Assembly: GCF_024753565.1 (NCBI RefSeq)
Contig: NZ_JANTPT010000001.1
Coordinates: forward strand, 1,109,969 to 1,173,968
Origin: Mechercharimyces sp. CAU 1602
GTDB lineage: Bacteria; Bacillota; Bacilli; Thermoactinomycetales; JANTPT01
DNA: 64,000 nucleotides
Direction of reading: 5' to 3'
Below, in pieces: positions 8,020-15,949 of the stretch. Made by a program: the position numbers and the translations under genes. How positions within the stretch are numbered: the first letter of the stretch is position 1; every line of letters starts with the position of its first letter. The notes below the pieces were generated by a model, which was not told the DNA's origin, did no database searches, and saw only the letters and a program-made list of their open reading frames with translations.

Positions 8020-10068
8020 CTACAATCCCATCTCGCCACCACTAGCCCCACGTGGCCCTCTCGGCCCTCTCGGTCCGCGCCGTCCCCTTGGCCCTCGTGG
8101 CCCTGTTGCTCCTGTAGCTCCGGCCGCCCCTGTAGGGCCAGTCGCTCCCGTTGGACCGGTAACACCGATAGAAGGTTGACCCACTTTCGTTACAAAAGCA
8201 TCCAGTCCTCCTCCAAATTGACTCTGGAAAGCAGCAAAAGTAACCGGGAAGTTCGTTGAACTGGTTCCTCCAGTAAAGTAGGCATTATCTTGACTATCCA
8301 GCGCTACACCATTGCCTTGATCAGAGGCACTTCCACCCAAATAGGAGGAAAAAGAGATGCCTTGCCCCGAAAAACTCAATTGCGTAATGATGGCATCTTG
8401 AGTGCCATTGAGGCTATCTTGAAAGGCATCTGAAGTAAGCGGGAAATCGGTAGAAGTAGTATTTCCAGTTACCCAGGCTGAACCAAAGGAATCAACCGCG
8501 ATTCTGAAAATCAGATCGGTGCTACCTCCTCCCAAGTAAGTGGAGTAAACCAACGCACTCCCTGATGGATTCAACTTAGAGACAAACCCATCGCGAGTTC
8601 CACTTAGTACAGTTTGAAAGGCATTAGGTGTTGTTGGAAAATCCGTGGAATCGGTAAATCCTCCTGCATAAGCATTATTCGCCTCATCTAGAGCGATCCC
8701 ACCCACCGAGTCTAGTGAACTCCCCCCCAAAAAAGTGGAATAAATCAAGCTACTCCCCGTCGCACTCAGCTTTGATACAAACCCATCCGTACCTCCTGTC
8801 AATACTGTTTGGAATGCCCCCGTAGTCGTTGGAAAGTCGCTTGAATTTGTCTGCCCTCCTATATAGGCGTTGGTTGCCTCATCTAACGCAATCCCCGAGC
8901 CCCTATCCGATCCACTCCCACCTAGGTAAGTAGAGTAGACTAACGCACTTCCCGTCGTATTTAGCTTTGTCACAAACCCATCCGTACCTCCCCCAAATAG
9001 AGTTTGAAACGCACTTGTTGTTACTGGGAAGTTCGTAGAATTTGTAAATCCTGTGACATAAGCATTCCCAGGGTCATCAATCGCAAGATCCGTTCCCTGT
9101 TCCTCTCCGATTCCTCCTAAGTAAGTGGAATAGATAAGGGCAGAACCAGTATCATTAAGTCGAGTCACAAATACATCTTGAGTGCCTCTACGCATCGTTT
9201 GAAATGCACCGGATGTAACCGGGAAATTGGCTGATGTGGTCGTACCGGTAACAAAAGCTTCATCGCTCTCATTTACTGCAATCCCTGTAAATACAAGCGT
9301 AGTTGCCTCCGACCCAGAGCCCCCCAAATAAGTTGAATACAGCAAGGAAGATCCGGTAGCGTTTAGTCTTGTTACAAATGAATCAAATGACCCAGCTAAT
9401 GTCGTTTGAAACGCTCCCGATGTTACAGGAAAATTAGGCGAAATGGTTTGACCTATAAGAAACGCCTCTTGGCTACTATTAACCGCTATTCCTTCTCCCT
9501 GGTCAAAGTTACTTCCCCCCAGATAGGTTGAATAAAAGACCACCGGATCGATCAAAAGCGGCTGAGTAGCATCATAGTCAGCAACATCAAACCCTATGGA
9601 TGCATCAGCAAAGAGGTGGAACGCGGTTGATACGAATTGCTTCTTTCCATGCATCCACTGAAAACTGATAGGCTTACCTTCACAGAGAAATCCCGTTGAC
9701 ATCGGGATGAGCAGATCACCCTGTTCAGTAAGAGTAAGGTTACATCCTCCTTCATATTTTAAGCGAATATTATCTACACACGCTCCTGGCTGAACGAGGA
9801 GATCATATTTGAGATGTTCCTCCTGGTTAGAAAATATGACATCAATCCCAGGCCACACACCTTCGTAGATCACTCGTTCGTATCCCGCTCCGTTTTGATT
9901 CATCCCCTTAGGGAAAGTTCCCCTACATGCATCTACAAACCGAAGGAACAACTCCTCCGTATCACTTAGTGCAATTCGTACTCCTTCCGACAGAAACGTA
10001 TACCGGATTCCTTCTGTTGTCACGAAATAGGTATTCTTCTCTTGTGATTCAGCTTTTATTGATTTCAC
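8020..10068 (-). CDS. SBBP seven-repeat beta-propeller protein with C-terminal collagen-like tail (probable spore surface protein)
   Basis: Read from a GTG at 10068 with RBS GGAGGGATAAAA, 682 aa. Residues 1-180 match the N-terminal domain often found before SBBP repeats (VWPGIDVIFSNQEEHLKYDL). Then come seven repeats of about 65 aa. Each opens with YSTYLGGS (or close), carries GIAVD/GIALD and an AYVTG-like strand, then NFPVT and GAFQT. Seven repeats are enough for one complete propeller. The last 45 residues are Gly-X-Y triplets (GPTGATGPTGAAGATG, then GPRGPRGRRG). There is no classical signal peptide, as in spore coat/exosporium proteins. A sigma-K type promoter precedes it. Function is probably structural, on the spore surface (inference). 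Strong internal DNA repetition is expected from the protein repeats. Confidence 0.88.
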   Translation of the reverse strand: MKSIKAESQEKNTYFVTTEGIRYTFLSEGVRIALSDTEELFLRFVDACRGTFPKGMNQNGAGYERVIYEGVWPGIDVIFSNQEEHLKYDLLVQPGACVDNIRLKYEGGCNLTLTEQGDLLIPMSTGFLCEGKPISFQWMHGKKQFVSTAFHLFADASIGFDVADYDATQPLLIDPVVFYSTYLGGSNFDQGEGIAVNSSQEAFLIGQTISPNFPVTSGAFQTTLAGSFDSFVTRLNATGSSLLYSTYLGGSGSEATTLVFTGIAVNESDEAFVTGTTTSANFPVTSGAFQTMRRGTQDVFVTRLNDTGSALIYSTYLGGIGEEQGTDLAIDDPGNAYVTGFTNSTNFPVTTSAFQTLFGGGTDGFVTKLNTTGSALVYSTYLGGSGSDRGSGIALDEATNAYIGGQTNSSDFPTTTGAFQTVLTGGTDGFVSKLSATGSSLIYSTFLGGSSLDSVGGIALDEANNAYAGGFTDSTDFPTTPNAFQTVLSGTRDGFVSKLNPSGSALVYSTYLGGGSTDLIFRIAVDSFGSAWVTGNTTSTDFPLTSDAFQDSLNGTQDAIITQLSFSGQGISFSSYLGGSASDQGNGVALDSQDNAYFTGGTSSTNFPVTFAAFQSQFGGGLDAFVTKVGQPSIGVTGPTGATGPTGAAGATGATGPRGPRGRRGPRGPRGPRGASGGEMGL

Positions 10069-10102
10069 TTTTATCCCTCCAATGAATAACACAATGCCGC
10101 TT

Positions 10103-10131
10103 TATCTTATGTGCAACATCCATCCAAGGTT
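10103..10131 (-). promoter_or_regulatory. Sigma-K type promoter of the SBBP-collagen gene
   Basis: On the minus strand, AACC (10131-10128), 16 bases, then CATAAGATA (10111-10103). This matches the Bacillus sigma-K consensus mACm-N16-CATAnnnTA at every specified position. The predicted start, near 10096, leaves a leader of about 28 bases containing the RBS. It suggests late mother-cell expression. Confidence 0.72.
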
Positions 10132-10226
10132 AAAAGCAACGAAAAATTGTTTTAAGCGTTAGCATATAGACAAGATCAGTGAGGAGCTTTTCTTGAGAGC
10201 TTTACCGCCTACAAAACAGGAGCGAC

Positions 10227-10613
10227 TTAAAGTGCGCCGCTACCCTCTTCTTCTTCTGTTTGCTTCATAATTTCTTTATAAGCTACAATCTTTCTTTCTA
10301 ACATCTTTTCAGTCTCGATAAGATCATGAAGCTGCTTTTGAATAGAGTCGTGGTGTTTTTCTAATAATCGCAACCGTGCAGCTGTCGTATGATCGCCTTC
10401 TTGCAAAAGATGTGCATATTTTTTTATCTGTGCAATCGGCATTTTCGTTTCTCTTAATTTCTTCACAAACCCTAGCCATCGAATATGGGAATCATCATAT
10501 ACTCTTACTTCATGAGCATCTCGTGCAGGAATAACGATTCCTTCTTTCTCATAATAGCGTAAAGTATGAGCGCTTATATCTAGCTTTTTAGCTACTTCAC
10601 TAATGGTATACAT
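10227..10613 (-). CDS. MerR family transcriptional regulator
   Basis: Read from the ATG at 10613 (RBS GGGGG, five bases away), 128 aa. The N-terminus MYTISEVAKKLDISAHTLRY is the canonical MerR helix-turn-helix, followed by YEKEGIVIPAR and a wing. The C-terminal half is a long dimerisation helix (LLEKHHDSIQKQLHDL). No Cys is present, so it is neither a metal sensor of the classical kind nor a Cys-based AdhR/NmlR electrophile sensor. It is divergent from an SDR gene whose promoter has the 19-bp spacer and dyad of MerR-activated promoters, so this is almost certainly the regulator of that gene. Confidence 0.9.
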   Translation of the reverse strand: MYTISEVAKKLDISAHTLRYYEKEGIVIPARDAHEVRVYDDSHIRWLGFVKKLRETKMPIAQIKKYAHLLQEGDHTTAARLRLLEKHHDSIQKQLHDLIETEKMLERKIVAYKEIMKQTEEEEGSGAL

Positions 10614-10641
10614 ACTTTCCCCCACAAACTTAAATTTTTAT

Positions 10642-10672
10642 TTGACTTAGAGTTTACTCTAACGTCTATACT
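10642..10672 (+). promoter_or_regulatory. MerR-controlled promoter of the SDR gene
   Basis: -35 TTGACT (10642-10647) and -10 TATACT (10667-10672) are separated by 19 bp, the overlong spacer typical of MerR-activated promoters. The dyad TTAGAGTTTACTCTAA (10647-10662) fills the spacer. It points toward the SDR gene at 10715. Confidence 0.85.
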
Positions 10673-10714
10673 AACATCGAAACACACAAATATTAAAGTG
10701 ATGGGGGTATTTAA

Positions 10715-11476
10715 ATGAAATACACCGTTATTACAGGGGCTAGCTCTGGAATAGGATATGAGACAGCGCTCGCTTTCGCAAAACGCGGTAAAAACCTTGT
10801 AGTCATCGCTCGTAGACAAGAACAGCTCCTCGAGTTGAAAAAAGAAGTTAACAACATAGATCCAAAGCTTGATGTGATTATTCATAATTTGGATTTATCT
10901 ATTAGTGAGAATGTATATAAACTGTATGAAAATCTTAAAGAGATTCAGATTGAAACTTGGATCAATAATGCAGGGTTTGGCAACTTTGCTACCGTGGGCG
11001 AGCAAAAGCTATCTAAAATCGAAACCATGTTACGCCTAAATACCGAGGCGCTAACTATTCTTTCCTCCCTTTATGTTCGTCAATATGCCAATGTGGAAGG
11101 TACACAGCTAATCAATATCTCCTCTGGTGGTGGATATACGATTGTTGCTGACGCTGTCACGTATTGTGCCACTAAATTTTACGTCAGCGCATTTACCGAG
11201 GGGCTTGCGCAAGAACTTCGCAGTCAAGGTTCCAAAATGAAAGCAAAAGTGCTTGCACCCGCCGCAACGGAAACCGAATTTGCTCTACGTTCTTTAGACG
11301 TTGATTCATTTGAATACGAAGGTGCCGTACCCAAGTACCATACTGCCAAAGAGATGGCAGCGTTCTTACTCGACCTCTACGATAGCGAAAAAGTGGTTGG
11401 GATTGTAGATGGCATAACATATGAGTTTCATCTGAAAGATCCACTTTACCCTTATGTAGATAGAAACACAAAGTAA
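10715..11476 (+). CDS. Short-chain dehydrogenase/reductase (SDR)
   Basis: A 253-aa classical SDR. NAD(P)-binding TGASSGIGYETA lies at 5-16, NNAGFGNF at about 87-94, catalytic Ser in INISSGGG, and the active-site pair in YCATKF (Tyr/Lys, about 149-153). KRGKNLVVIARRQ after strand 2 suggests an Arg contacting NADP (inference). It probably reduces an aldehyde or ketone. It is controlled by the divergent MerR gene and followed by a strong bidirectional terminator. Confidence 0.9.
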   Translation: MKYTVITGASSGIGYETALAFAKRGKNLVVIARRQEQLLELKKEVNNIDPKLDVIIHNLDLSISENVYKLYENLKEIQIETWINNAGFGNFATVGEQKLSKIETMLRLNTEALTILSSLYVRQYANVEGTQLINISSGGGYTIVADAVTYCATKFYVSAFTEGLAQELRSQGSKMKAKVLAPAATETEFALRSLDVDSFEYEGAVPKYHTAKEMAAFLLDLYDSEKVVGIVDGITYEFHLKDPLYPYVDRNTK

Positions 11477-11520
11477 TTCAAAATAAGCGAATGCATCGAG
11501 GGATCAGGTGTTTTCAAGTA

Positions 11521-11554
11521 AAAGCGTCTCCTCTTTTTGTCGAGGAGACGCTTT
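11521..11554. terminator. Bidirectional terminator between SDR and radical SAM genes
   Basis: 13-bp perfect stem AAAGCGTCTCCTC (11521-11533) / GAGGAGACGCTTT (11542-11554), loop TTTTTGTC, with flanking A and T tracts. It serves the two convergent genes. Confidence 0.85.
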
Positions 11555-11562
11555 TATTGTTT

Positions 11563-13464
11563 TCATTCTTGTAGTACTCCCTCCCCCTTTTGAGTGAGCA
11601 AAAGTTCTTTCATCTCTTCTGGAATCTCATATATCCCTTCTGGAATAGCTAAAGCAAGATAGCGCCTTTCTTCATGTAACATCCATCCCCGATCAACAAA
11701 CTCCTGTAGAGCCGCTGTCAACTCTTCCAAGCTTACCTTCCACCCCTGTTTCGTCATTTCCTGTAATAAGCTTTTGGCTGTCTTAATATCATCTGTACTT
11801 TGATATAGCTTTGCTTTCCATCCACTCAATTCGCTAATTTCTCCATCCTCCTGTGTACGGTTATCAAAAAAGCGAATCCGATCTTCTATTTGAATATAAC
11901 AAAAGAAGCTAGAATCATATCTACCACTCCATCTATCTATTTTCTTCTTCAGTTGATCGGCGTATTCACTAGGATTGCGCTGATCATCATAATCAAATTC
12001 AAAATAGTAAGCGATTTGAAAACGCTCTGCTTTACTTAATTGAGGATATAGGTATCGATAGGAGCGATTGTGTCTGATATTAATAATGCCAAATTGATCT
12101 GAGAAATCGAAGTAAGGACTAAAACGATCTAACCGAAAGGGTGCACAGCATATCGGAGGGTGATAATGAACCAGTTTAGAAATGATCTCCTCAGCCACAT
12201 ATTGATAATCCGCAGGATCTTCACCCGGAAATCCATATAAGATGTTCCATGAAGGAACAATCCCAAATTCCTCGCACCATTTGAGTAAACGCACATTTTG
12301 CAGCATGGTGATTCCCTTGCGCATTCGCTTGAGTACATCTGTAATCAAGCTTTCAATTCCAGGTTGGATAGAAGTAAAACCAGCTTTTTTTATCGCTTCC
12401 AGTTGATCTCTTTTAATATTTGCTTTGGTTTCGTAAAACAAATCAATCCCCAAATCAAGTTCGATCAGACGAGGAATAAAGTCTTGAAAGTACTTGTAGT
12501 CAATGATATTATCCACTGCTGCCATGCTCGTAGTATGTTTTTGATAGCGTTTAAGTAAGTACACGATTTCATCAATAGCCCTATCGGCATCTTTACTGCG
12601 AAAGCGCATATTTAAACCATTTAAACCACAAAATGTGCAGTGTGATTTCTCTCCCCACCAACATCCACGTGACGTTTCAAAGGGAATAGAAGGACGCAAG
12701 AATGAATCTAACCCTATTTTTTCAAAACCATCAAAGTAATCGTTGTAATCTGGATAGGGAAGCTGATCGAGATCAGTCATCATATTGGCCTTATGAGAAA
12801 ACTTATGATCTAAGTTGGTAGGTGTAAGAATCCCAGGGATATCCTCTGTTGTTTCACCACATTCCATCCGTTTAAGAAGCGTAGGTAAAGAAAGGTCCCC
12901 TTCACCTTGACATACAAAATCAAGAAAAGAAAATGCCTTGATCATGGCCACTCCCATCGGTCCTTCACAATTGGCCCCTCCCATCACAATTTTAATATGT
13001 GGCCACTTTTGTTTGATTCGTTGCGCCATCCCTAATGAGGCAAGATTTTGCTCAAAAACAGAAGTAAAGCCGACAAGATCATATTGCTCCCAGTCTACAT
13101 TCTGTAAGCAGTCATCTAAATAGCGAGGCATTAATTCTTTCATACGTAGCAAATTTTCCGACTCACACCAACTTCCTCGTGTATCTCCTATTCGCTCGTT
13201 TACCAATTTTAAATAGGCAAGATCATCTTCACGGGAACTTGGACGAAGTGATGAGGAGAAAATCCATTCCCCTAGTAACAATGACGGCAATGTAGCAGAG
13301 AGACGACGGTAAGTCGTTATTCCAATATAATCGATGAGATGAAGGTTGAGATAATGATTTTTGCATGTATGCCCATGCTGTTCCACTTGAGATTTTAATA
13401 AACCAATCCCGATTGACGGTCGCCCTAATGAAGCGAATGGCATATTAACAAGTGCTATATGCAT
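11563..13464 (-). CDS. B12-binding radical SAM protein, RiPP-maturation / C-methyltransferase type
   Basis: Read from the ATG at 13464 (RBS GGAGGATTATATCT), 633 aa. Residues 1-200 form a cobalamin-binding-like domain (MHIALVNMPFASLGRPSIGI; YDLVGFTSVFEQN; KIVMGGANCEG; CQGEGDLSL). The radical SAM cluster is the spaced form C-x7-C-x2-C within RGCWWGEKSHCTFCGLNG (Cys268, Cys276, Cys279). The segments RGCWW, FCGLNG and ETKAN are hallmarks of the bacteriocin-maturation radical SAM protein 1 family (TIGR03975, from memory). The C-terminal third (about 450-633) resembles that family's own tail. Known relatives C-methylate unactivated carbons in ribosomal peptides. It is encoded 76 bp after the Pro/Gly-rich 186-aa gene on the same strand, so that protein is the natural candidate substrate. 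Confidence 0.85.
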   Translation of the reverse strand: MHIALVNMPFASLGRPSIGIGLLKSQVEQHGHTCKNHYLNLHLIDYIGITTYRRLSATLPSLLLGEWIFSSSLRPSSREDDLAYLKLVNERIGDTRGSWCESENLLRMKELMPRYLDDCLQNVDWEQYDLVGFTSVFEQNLASLGMAQRIKQKWPHIKIVMGGANCEGPMGVAMIKAFSFLDFVCQGEGDLSLPTLLKRMECGETTEDIPGILTPTNLDHKFSHKANMMTDLDQLPYPDYNDYFDGFEKIGLDSFLRPSIPFETSRGCWWGEKSHCTFCGLNGLNMRFRSKDADRAIDEIVYLLKRYQKHTTSMAAVDNIIDYKYFQDFIPRLIELDLGIDLFYETKANIKRDQLEAIKKAGFTSIQPGIESLITDVLKRMRKGITMLQNVRLLKWCEEFGIVPSWNILYGFPGEDPADYQYVAEEIISKLVHYHPPICCAPFRLDRFSPYFDFSDQFGIINIRHNRSYRYLYPQLSKAERFQIAYYFEFDYDDQRNPSEYADQLKKKIDRWSGRYDSSFFCYIQIEDRIRFFDNRTQEDGEISELSGWKAKLYQSTDDIKTAKSLLQEMTKQGWKVSLEELTAALQEFVDRGWMLHEERRYLALAIPEGIYEIPEEMKELLLTQKGEGVLQE

Positions 13465-13540
13465 AGATATAATCCTCCAATATCGTGATGAATCATGATA
13501 AGAAAAGGGGGAAGATCCCCCCTCAAAGCTGTATATTGAT

Positions 13541-14101
13541 TTAACGTTGAGCTCTAATAACAGCTGCAAATTCTCCCGCTGTCATTAAAACACGGCGTAA
13601 CCTCGTATTAACAGTTAGATTGCCTTGTACCACTATAACGGAACTCATCGTTCCCGTAGAATCAGGGTATATTAAAGTTACTCCTTCTCCATTTCCTAAT
13701 CTTACTGGAGCAGCTTCTCGAACGGCGGTGCCTACCGACACAACCACTGATCTTCCCCTTAACAAAATCACTTGACTACGCAATGAATTAAAATTTCGCA
13801 AGTTAAATACAGAAATATTCCCAAGTTCAGCAACCAGATCCGGGGATAAGATACCTACTGAAACTCCGGGATCAACCGTACCTGGACCTTCTCTAAGAAC
13901 ATCCTCTCGAGCAACGCCTTCGAGGCCAACACCTTCTGGAGTAATATTACCAGGATCATCAAAGAAAGCCCCTGGAGCTGGAGCAACTCCACGAGGGTCA
14001 ACCGTGGTATCCCCCGGGACCGCTGCAGGGTCACTAGGAAAAATAGTTGTGGGATCGGTTCTTCTCTTCTTAAGTTTTTTCTTACTAAAATGATGACTCA
14101 A
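13541..14101 (-). CDS. Pro/Gly/Asp-rich protein, candidate substrate of the adjacent radical SAM enzyme
   Basis: 186 aa from a TTG start at 14101 with RBS GGAGG nine bases upstream. I do not recognise the family. Layout: a basic N-terminus (SKKKLKKRR, 6-14); a low-complexity segment at about 16-85 rich in Pro, Gly, Asp and Val (DPTTIFPSDPAAVPGD, then GVGLEGVAREDVLREGPG); and a C-terminal beta-rich domain (about 90-186) with ILLRGRSVVVSVG and VIVVQGNLTVNTRLRRV. It has no Cys, no signal peptide and no TM helix. It precedes the radical SAM gene with a short gap, so the two are likely co-transcribed. A sigma-K-like -10 lies upstream. It may be a spore coat protein, a RiPP precursor, or both; this is inference from context. 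Confidence 0.65.
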   Translation of the reverse strand: MSHHFSKKKLKKRRTDPTTIFPSDPAAVPGDTTVDPRGVAPAPGAFFDDPGNITPEGVGLEGVAREDVLREGPGTVDPGVSVGILSPDLVAELGNISVFNLRNFNSLRSQVILLRGRSVVVSVGTAVREAAPVRLGNGEGVTLIYPDSTGTMSSVIVVQGNLTVNTRLRRVLMTAGEFAAVIRAQR

Positions 14102-14128
14102 TAAACTAAACCTCCTCTCGTACTAACA

Positions 14129-14155
14129 TAGCTTATGAATTCTAGGAAAATAGTT
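14129..14155 (-). promoter_or_regulatory. Possible sigma-K promoter of the Pro/Gly-rich/radical SAM unit
   Basis: On the minus strand CATAAGCTA (14137-14129) matches CATAnnnTA fully. An AC pair lies 15 bases upstream (14154-14153), one to two bases shorter than the usual spacing. The predicted start leaves a leader of about 20 bases with the GGAGG RBS. Confidence 0.45.
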
Positions 14156-14373
14156 CTTGGACAATTAGGGTCACCTTTATTAGGCATTACGCCTTTTCTT
14201 TTTTTAGTGACAAACCAACGCTTTTTTCCTTGTAACAAGGAGAAGGAGAAAATGGTGTTGGAAACATGATTGGGCCTTAAGATATTGTTTGTATCGCAAA
14301 CTTGTTTATGTATTTGAGGTTATCCTTTCATTTGTTGCATATTGATAAATTCATGTAAAAATAGCTTATTCTT

Positions 14374-14404
14374 TTGACATCAAATATAAGGATATGCTTA
14401 TATA
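14374..14404 (+). promoter_or_regulatory. ars promoter with ArsR operator
   Basis: -35 TTGACA (14374-14379); -10 TTATAT (14398-14403), 18-bp spacer. A perfect dyad ATATAAG-GATATG-CTTATAT (14384-14403) overlaps the spacer and -10, the classic ArsR/SmtB operator position. The rest of the 14102-14423 gap holds the leader of the divergent unit and nothing else I recognise. Confidence 0.8.
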
Positions 14405-14423
14405 AGAATGAGGTGATTTCATT

Positions 14424-14747
14424 ATGAATTTGGCACAATTAGCTGAGTGTCACAAAGCACTAGGCGATAAGACTAGACTACACATCCTTTCCCTATTAAA
14501 AGTAGAAGAGTTATGTGTCTGTGAATTAGTAGAAATCTTACAGGTTACTCAACCCGCCGTCTCCCAACATATGCGTAAGCTAAAAAATGCGAAACTAGTA
14601 AAAGAACGCCGAAGTGGTCAATGGGTGATCTATTCTTTAGATTCTTCTTCTTATCCGTTTCTAACCGCTTGTTTAGATTCTCTTCCTGATGTTACTGAAG
14701 AGATACAAACGTTAAAACAAAAGGGACTGAAGGTTATTTGTCAGTAG
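14424..14747 (+). CDS. arsR: ArsR family arsenic-responsive repressor
   Basis: 107 aa. Winged helix with the metalloid-binding ELCVCELVEIL (Cys31 and Cys33), the alpha-3 CxC site of classical ArsR, then QPAVSQHMRKLK as recognition helix and RRSGQWVIYSL as wing. As(III) binding releases it from the operator. It is first gene of a three-gene arsR-aquaporin-arsC unit and probably represses its own promoter through the dyad at 14384-14403. Confidence 0.92.
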   Translation: MNLAQLAECHKALGDKTRLHILSLLKVEELCVCELVEILQVTQPAVSQHMRKLKNAKLVKERRSGQWVIYSLDSSSYPFLTACLDSLPDVTEEIQTLKQKGLKVICQ

Positions 14748-14757
14748 AGGTGTTTCT

Positions 14758-15417
14758 ATGAGCAAAAAACTGTTAGCAGAATTTATCGGCACTTTTTTTC
14801 TTGTATTTGCGGGAACGGGTGCGATCGTTGTAAATGAGATCACCCATAGTCTCACACACATGGGAGTTGCTCTAACATTTGGGCTCGTTGTTATGGCACT
14901 TATATATACATTTGGACATATTTCTGGAGCTCATTTTAATCCAGCCGTTACCCTTTCTTTTCTACTCCGTAAGGAAATTACTAAAAAACTGGCACTCTTC
15001 TATGTCATTATTCAGATGGTTGCTGCTATCGTAGCGAGTATAACCGTTCGTCTTATATTGGGAAGTGCAGCCAATCTGGGAGCAACCCTTCCCCATTCTT
15101 CTTGGCAACAGTCATTTGTTTTAGAAATCATCCTTACGTTTGTGCTTATGATAGTTATTTTAGGATCTGCTATACATGGGAAAGCAGTAAAATCTTTTGC
15201 TGGATTAGCCATTGGAGCAACTATTGGTTTAGAAGCTATGTTTGCAGGTCCTATTTCTGGAGCCTCCATGAATCCTGCTCGCTCGTTAGGACCTGCCCTT
15301 ACTTCAGGAAACCTACATGGCTTGTGGATTTACATCGTTGCACCTCTTCTTGGGGCAGTACTAGCTACCTGGATATACGGATACTTACACGAAAGGGAAG
15401 AGTCAGATGAAGGATAA
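14758..15417 (+). CDS. MIP family channel (aquaporin/aquaglyceroporin), probable arsenite channel
   Basis: 219 aa, six TM segments, with both NPA boxes: HFNPAVT (Asn61) and SMNPARS (Asn172, Arg175). At the position of the pore-lining His of AqpZ (12 residues before the second NPA Asn) there is Ala160, so the pore should be wider than a strict water channel, as in glycerol-type channels (inference). It sits between arsR and arsC, the place of an arsenite exporter. In Sinorhizobium meliloti AqpS fills the same role, letting arsenite made by ArsC leave down its gradient. Its end overlaps arsC by 11 bp. Confidence 0.88.
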   Translation: MSKKLLAEFIGTFFLVFAGTGAIVVNEITHSLTHMGVALTFGLVVMALIYTFGHISGAHFNPAVTLSFLLRKEITKKLALFYVIIQMVAAIVASITVRLILGSAANLGATLPHSSWQQSFVLEIILTFVLMIVILGSAIHGKAVKSFAGLAIGATIGLEAMFAGPISGASMNPARSLGPALTSGNLHGLWIYIVAPLLGAVLATWIYGYLHEREESDEG

Positions 15418-15829
15418 AAAAATCATTTACTTCCTTTGTACAGGAAATTCTTGTCGCAGTCAGATGGCAGAAGGATTCGGAAAGAAATACTTAGGAGATC
15501 ATTTTGAAGTGTATAGTGCTGGAATCGAAGCTCATGGATTAAATTCCACGGCTGTAAAAGTAATGAATGAAAAAGGGGTGGATATATCCAATCAGACTTC
15601 AGATATCATCGATCCAGAATTACTCAATCATGTCGATTATGTGATCACTCTTTGTGGAGATGCCAACGATAAATGTCCAATCACCCCTCCACATGTACAT
15701 CGGGATCATTGGGCTTTTGATGACCCTGCTAAAGCCCAGGGTACCGAGGAGGAAAAATGGACAGTCTTTCAGCGAGTCCGTGATGACATTGAGGCCCGTA
15801 TTCGGCAGTTTTCCATAATGGTGAACTAG
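15407..15829 (+). CDS. arsC: Arsenate reductase, thioredoxin-coupled
   Basis: 140 aa, with high similarity by eye to Bacillus subtilis ArsC. The low-molecular-weight phosphatase loop CTGNSCRS contains nucleophile Cys11 and Arg17. The redox-relay cysteines are Cys83 and Cys90 in [14 protein letters not shown]. It reduces As(V) to As(III), with thioredoxin regenerating the enzyme. The start overlaps the channel gene, so the two are translationally linked. A 15-bp terminator follows. Confidence 0.95.
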   Translation: MKDKKIIYFLCTGNSCRSQMAEGFGKKYLGDHFEVYSAGIEAHGLNSTAVKVMNEKGVDISNQTSDIIDPELLNHVDYVITLCGDANDKCPITPPHVHRDHWAFDDPAKAQGTEEEKWTVFQRVRDDIEARIRQFSIMVN

Positions 15830-15901
15830 TGCACCGCACTATTTCTCAACAATTTAATGGTTTGCTTTACAAACTTGTCTTCACTATACATTGTTAATCA
15901 A

Positions 15902-15947
15902 AGATAAAAACACCCGCCCCTATATATTAGGACGGGTGTTTTTATCT
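15902..15947. terminator. Bidirectional terminator between arsC and murG
   Basis: 15-bp perfect stem AGATAAAAACACCCG (15902-15916) / CGGGTGTTTTTATCT (15933-15947). It serves both convergent units. Confidence 0.85.
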
Positions 15948-15949
15948 AT

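Noticed and set aside
8040..8160. Short tandem DNA repeats that could suggest a CRISPR or satellite
   Set aside because: They are in-frame Gly-Pro-X codons of the collagen-like tail; there are no spacers.
7983..8165. N-terminal extension of the methyltransferase reading frame
   Set aside because: It overlaps the collagen-coding end of the SBBP gene in another frame, has low-complexity composition caused by the Gly-X-Y repeats, and a good RBS/ATG exists at 7982.
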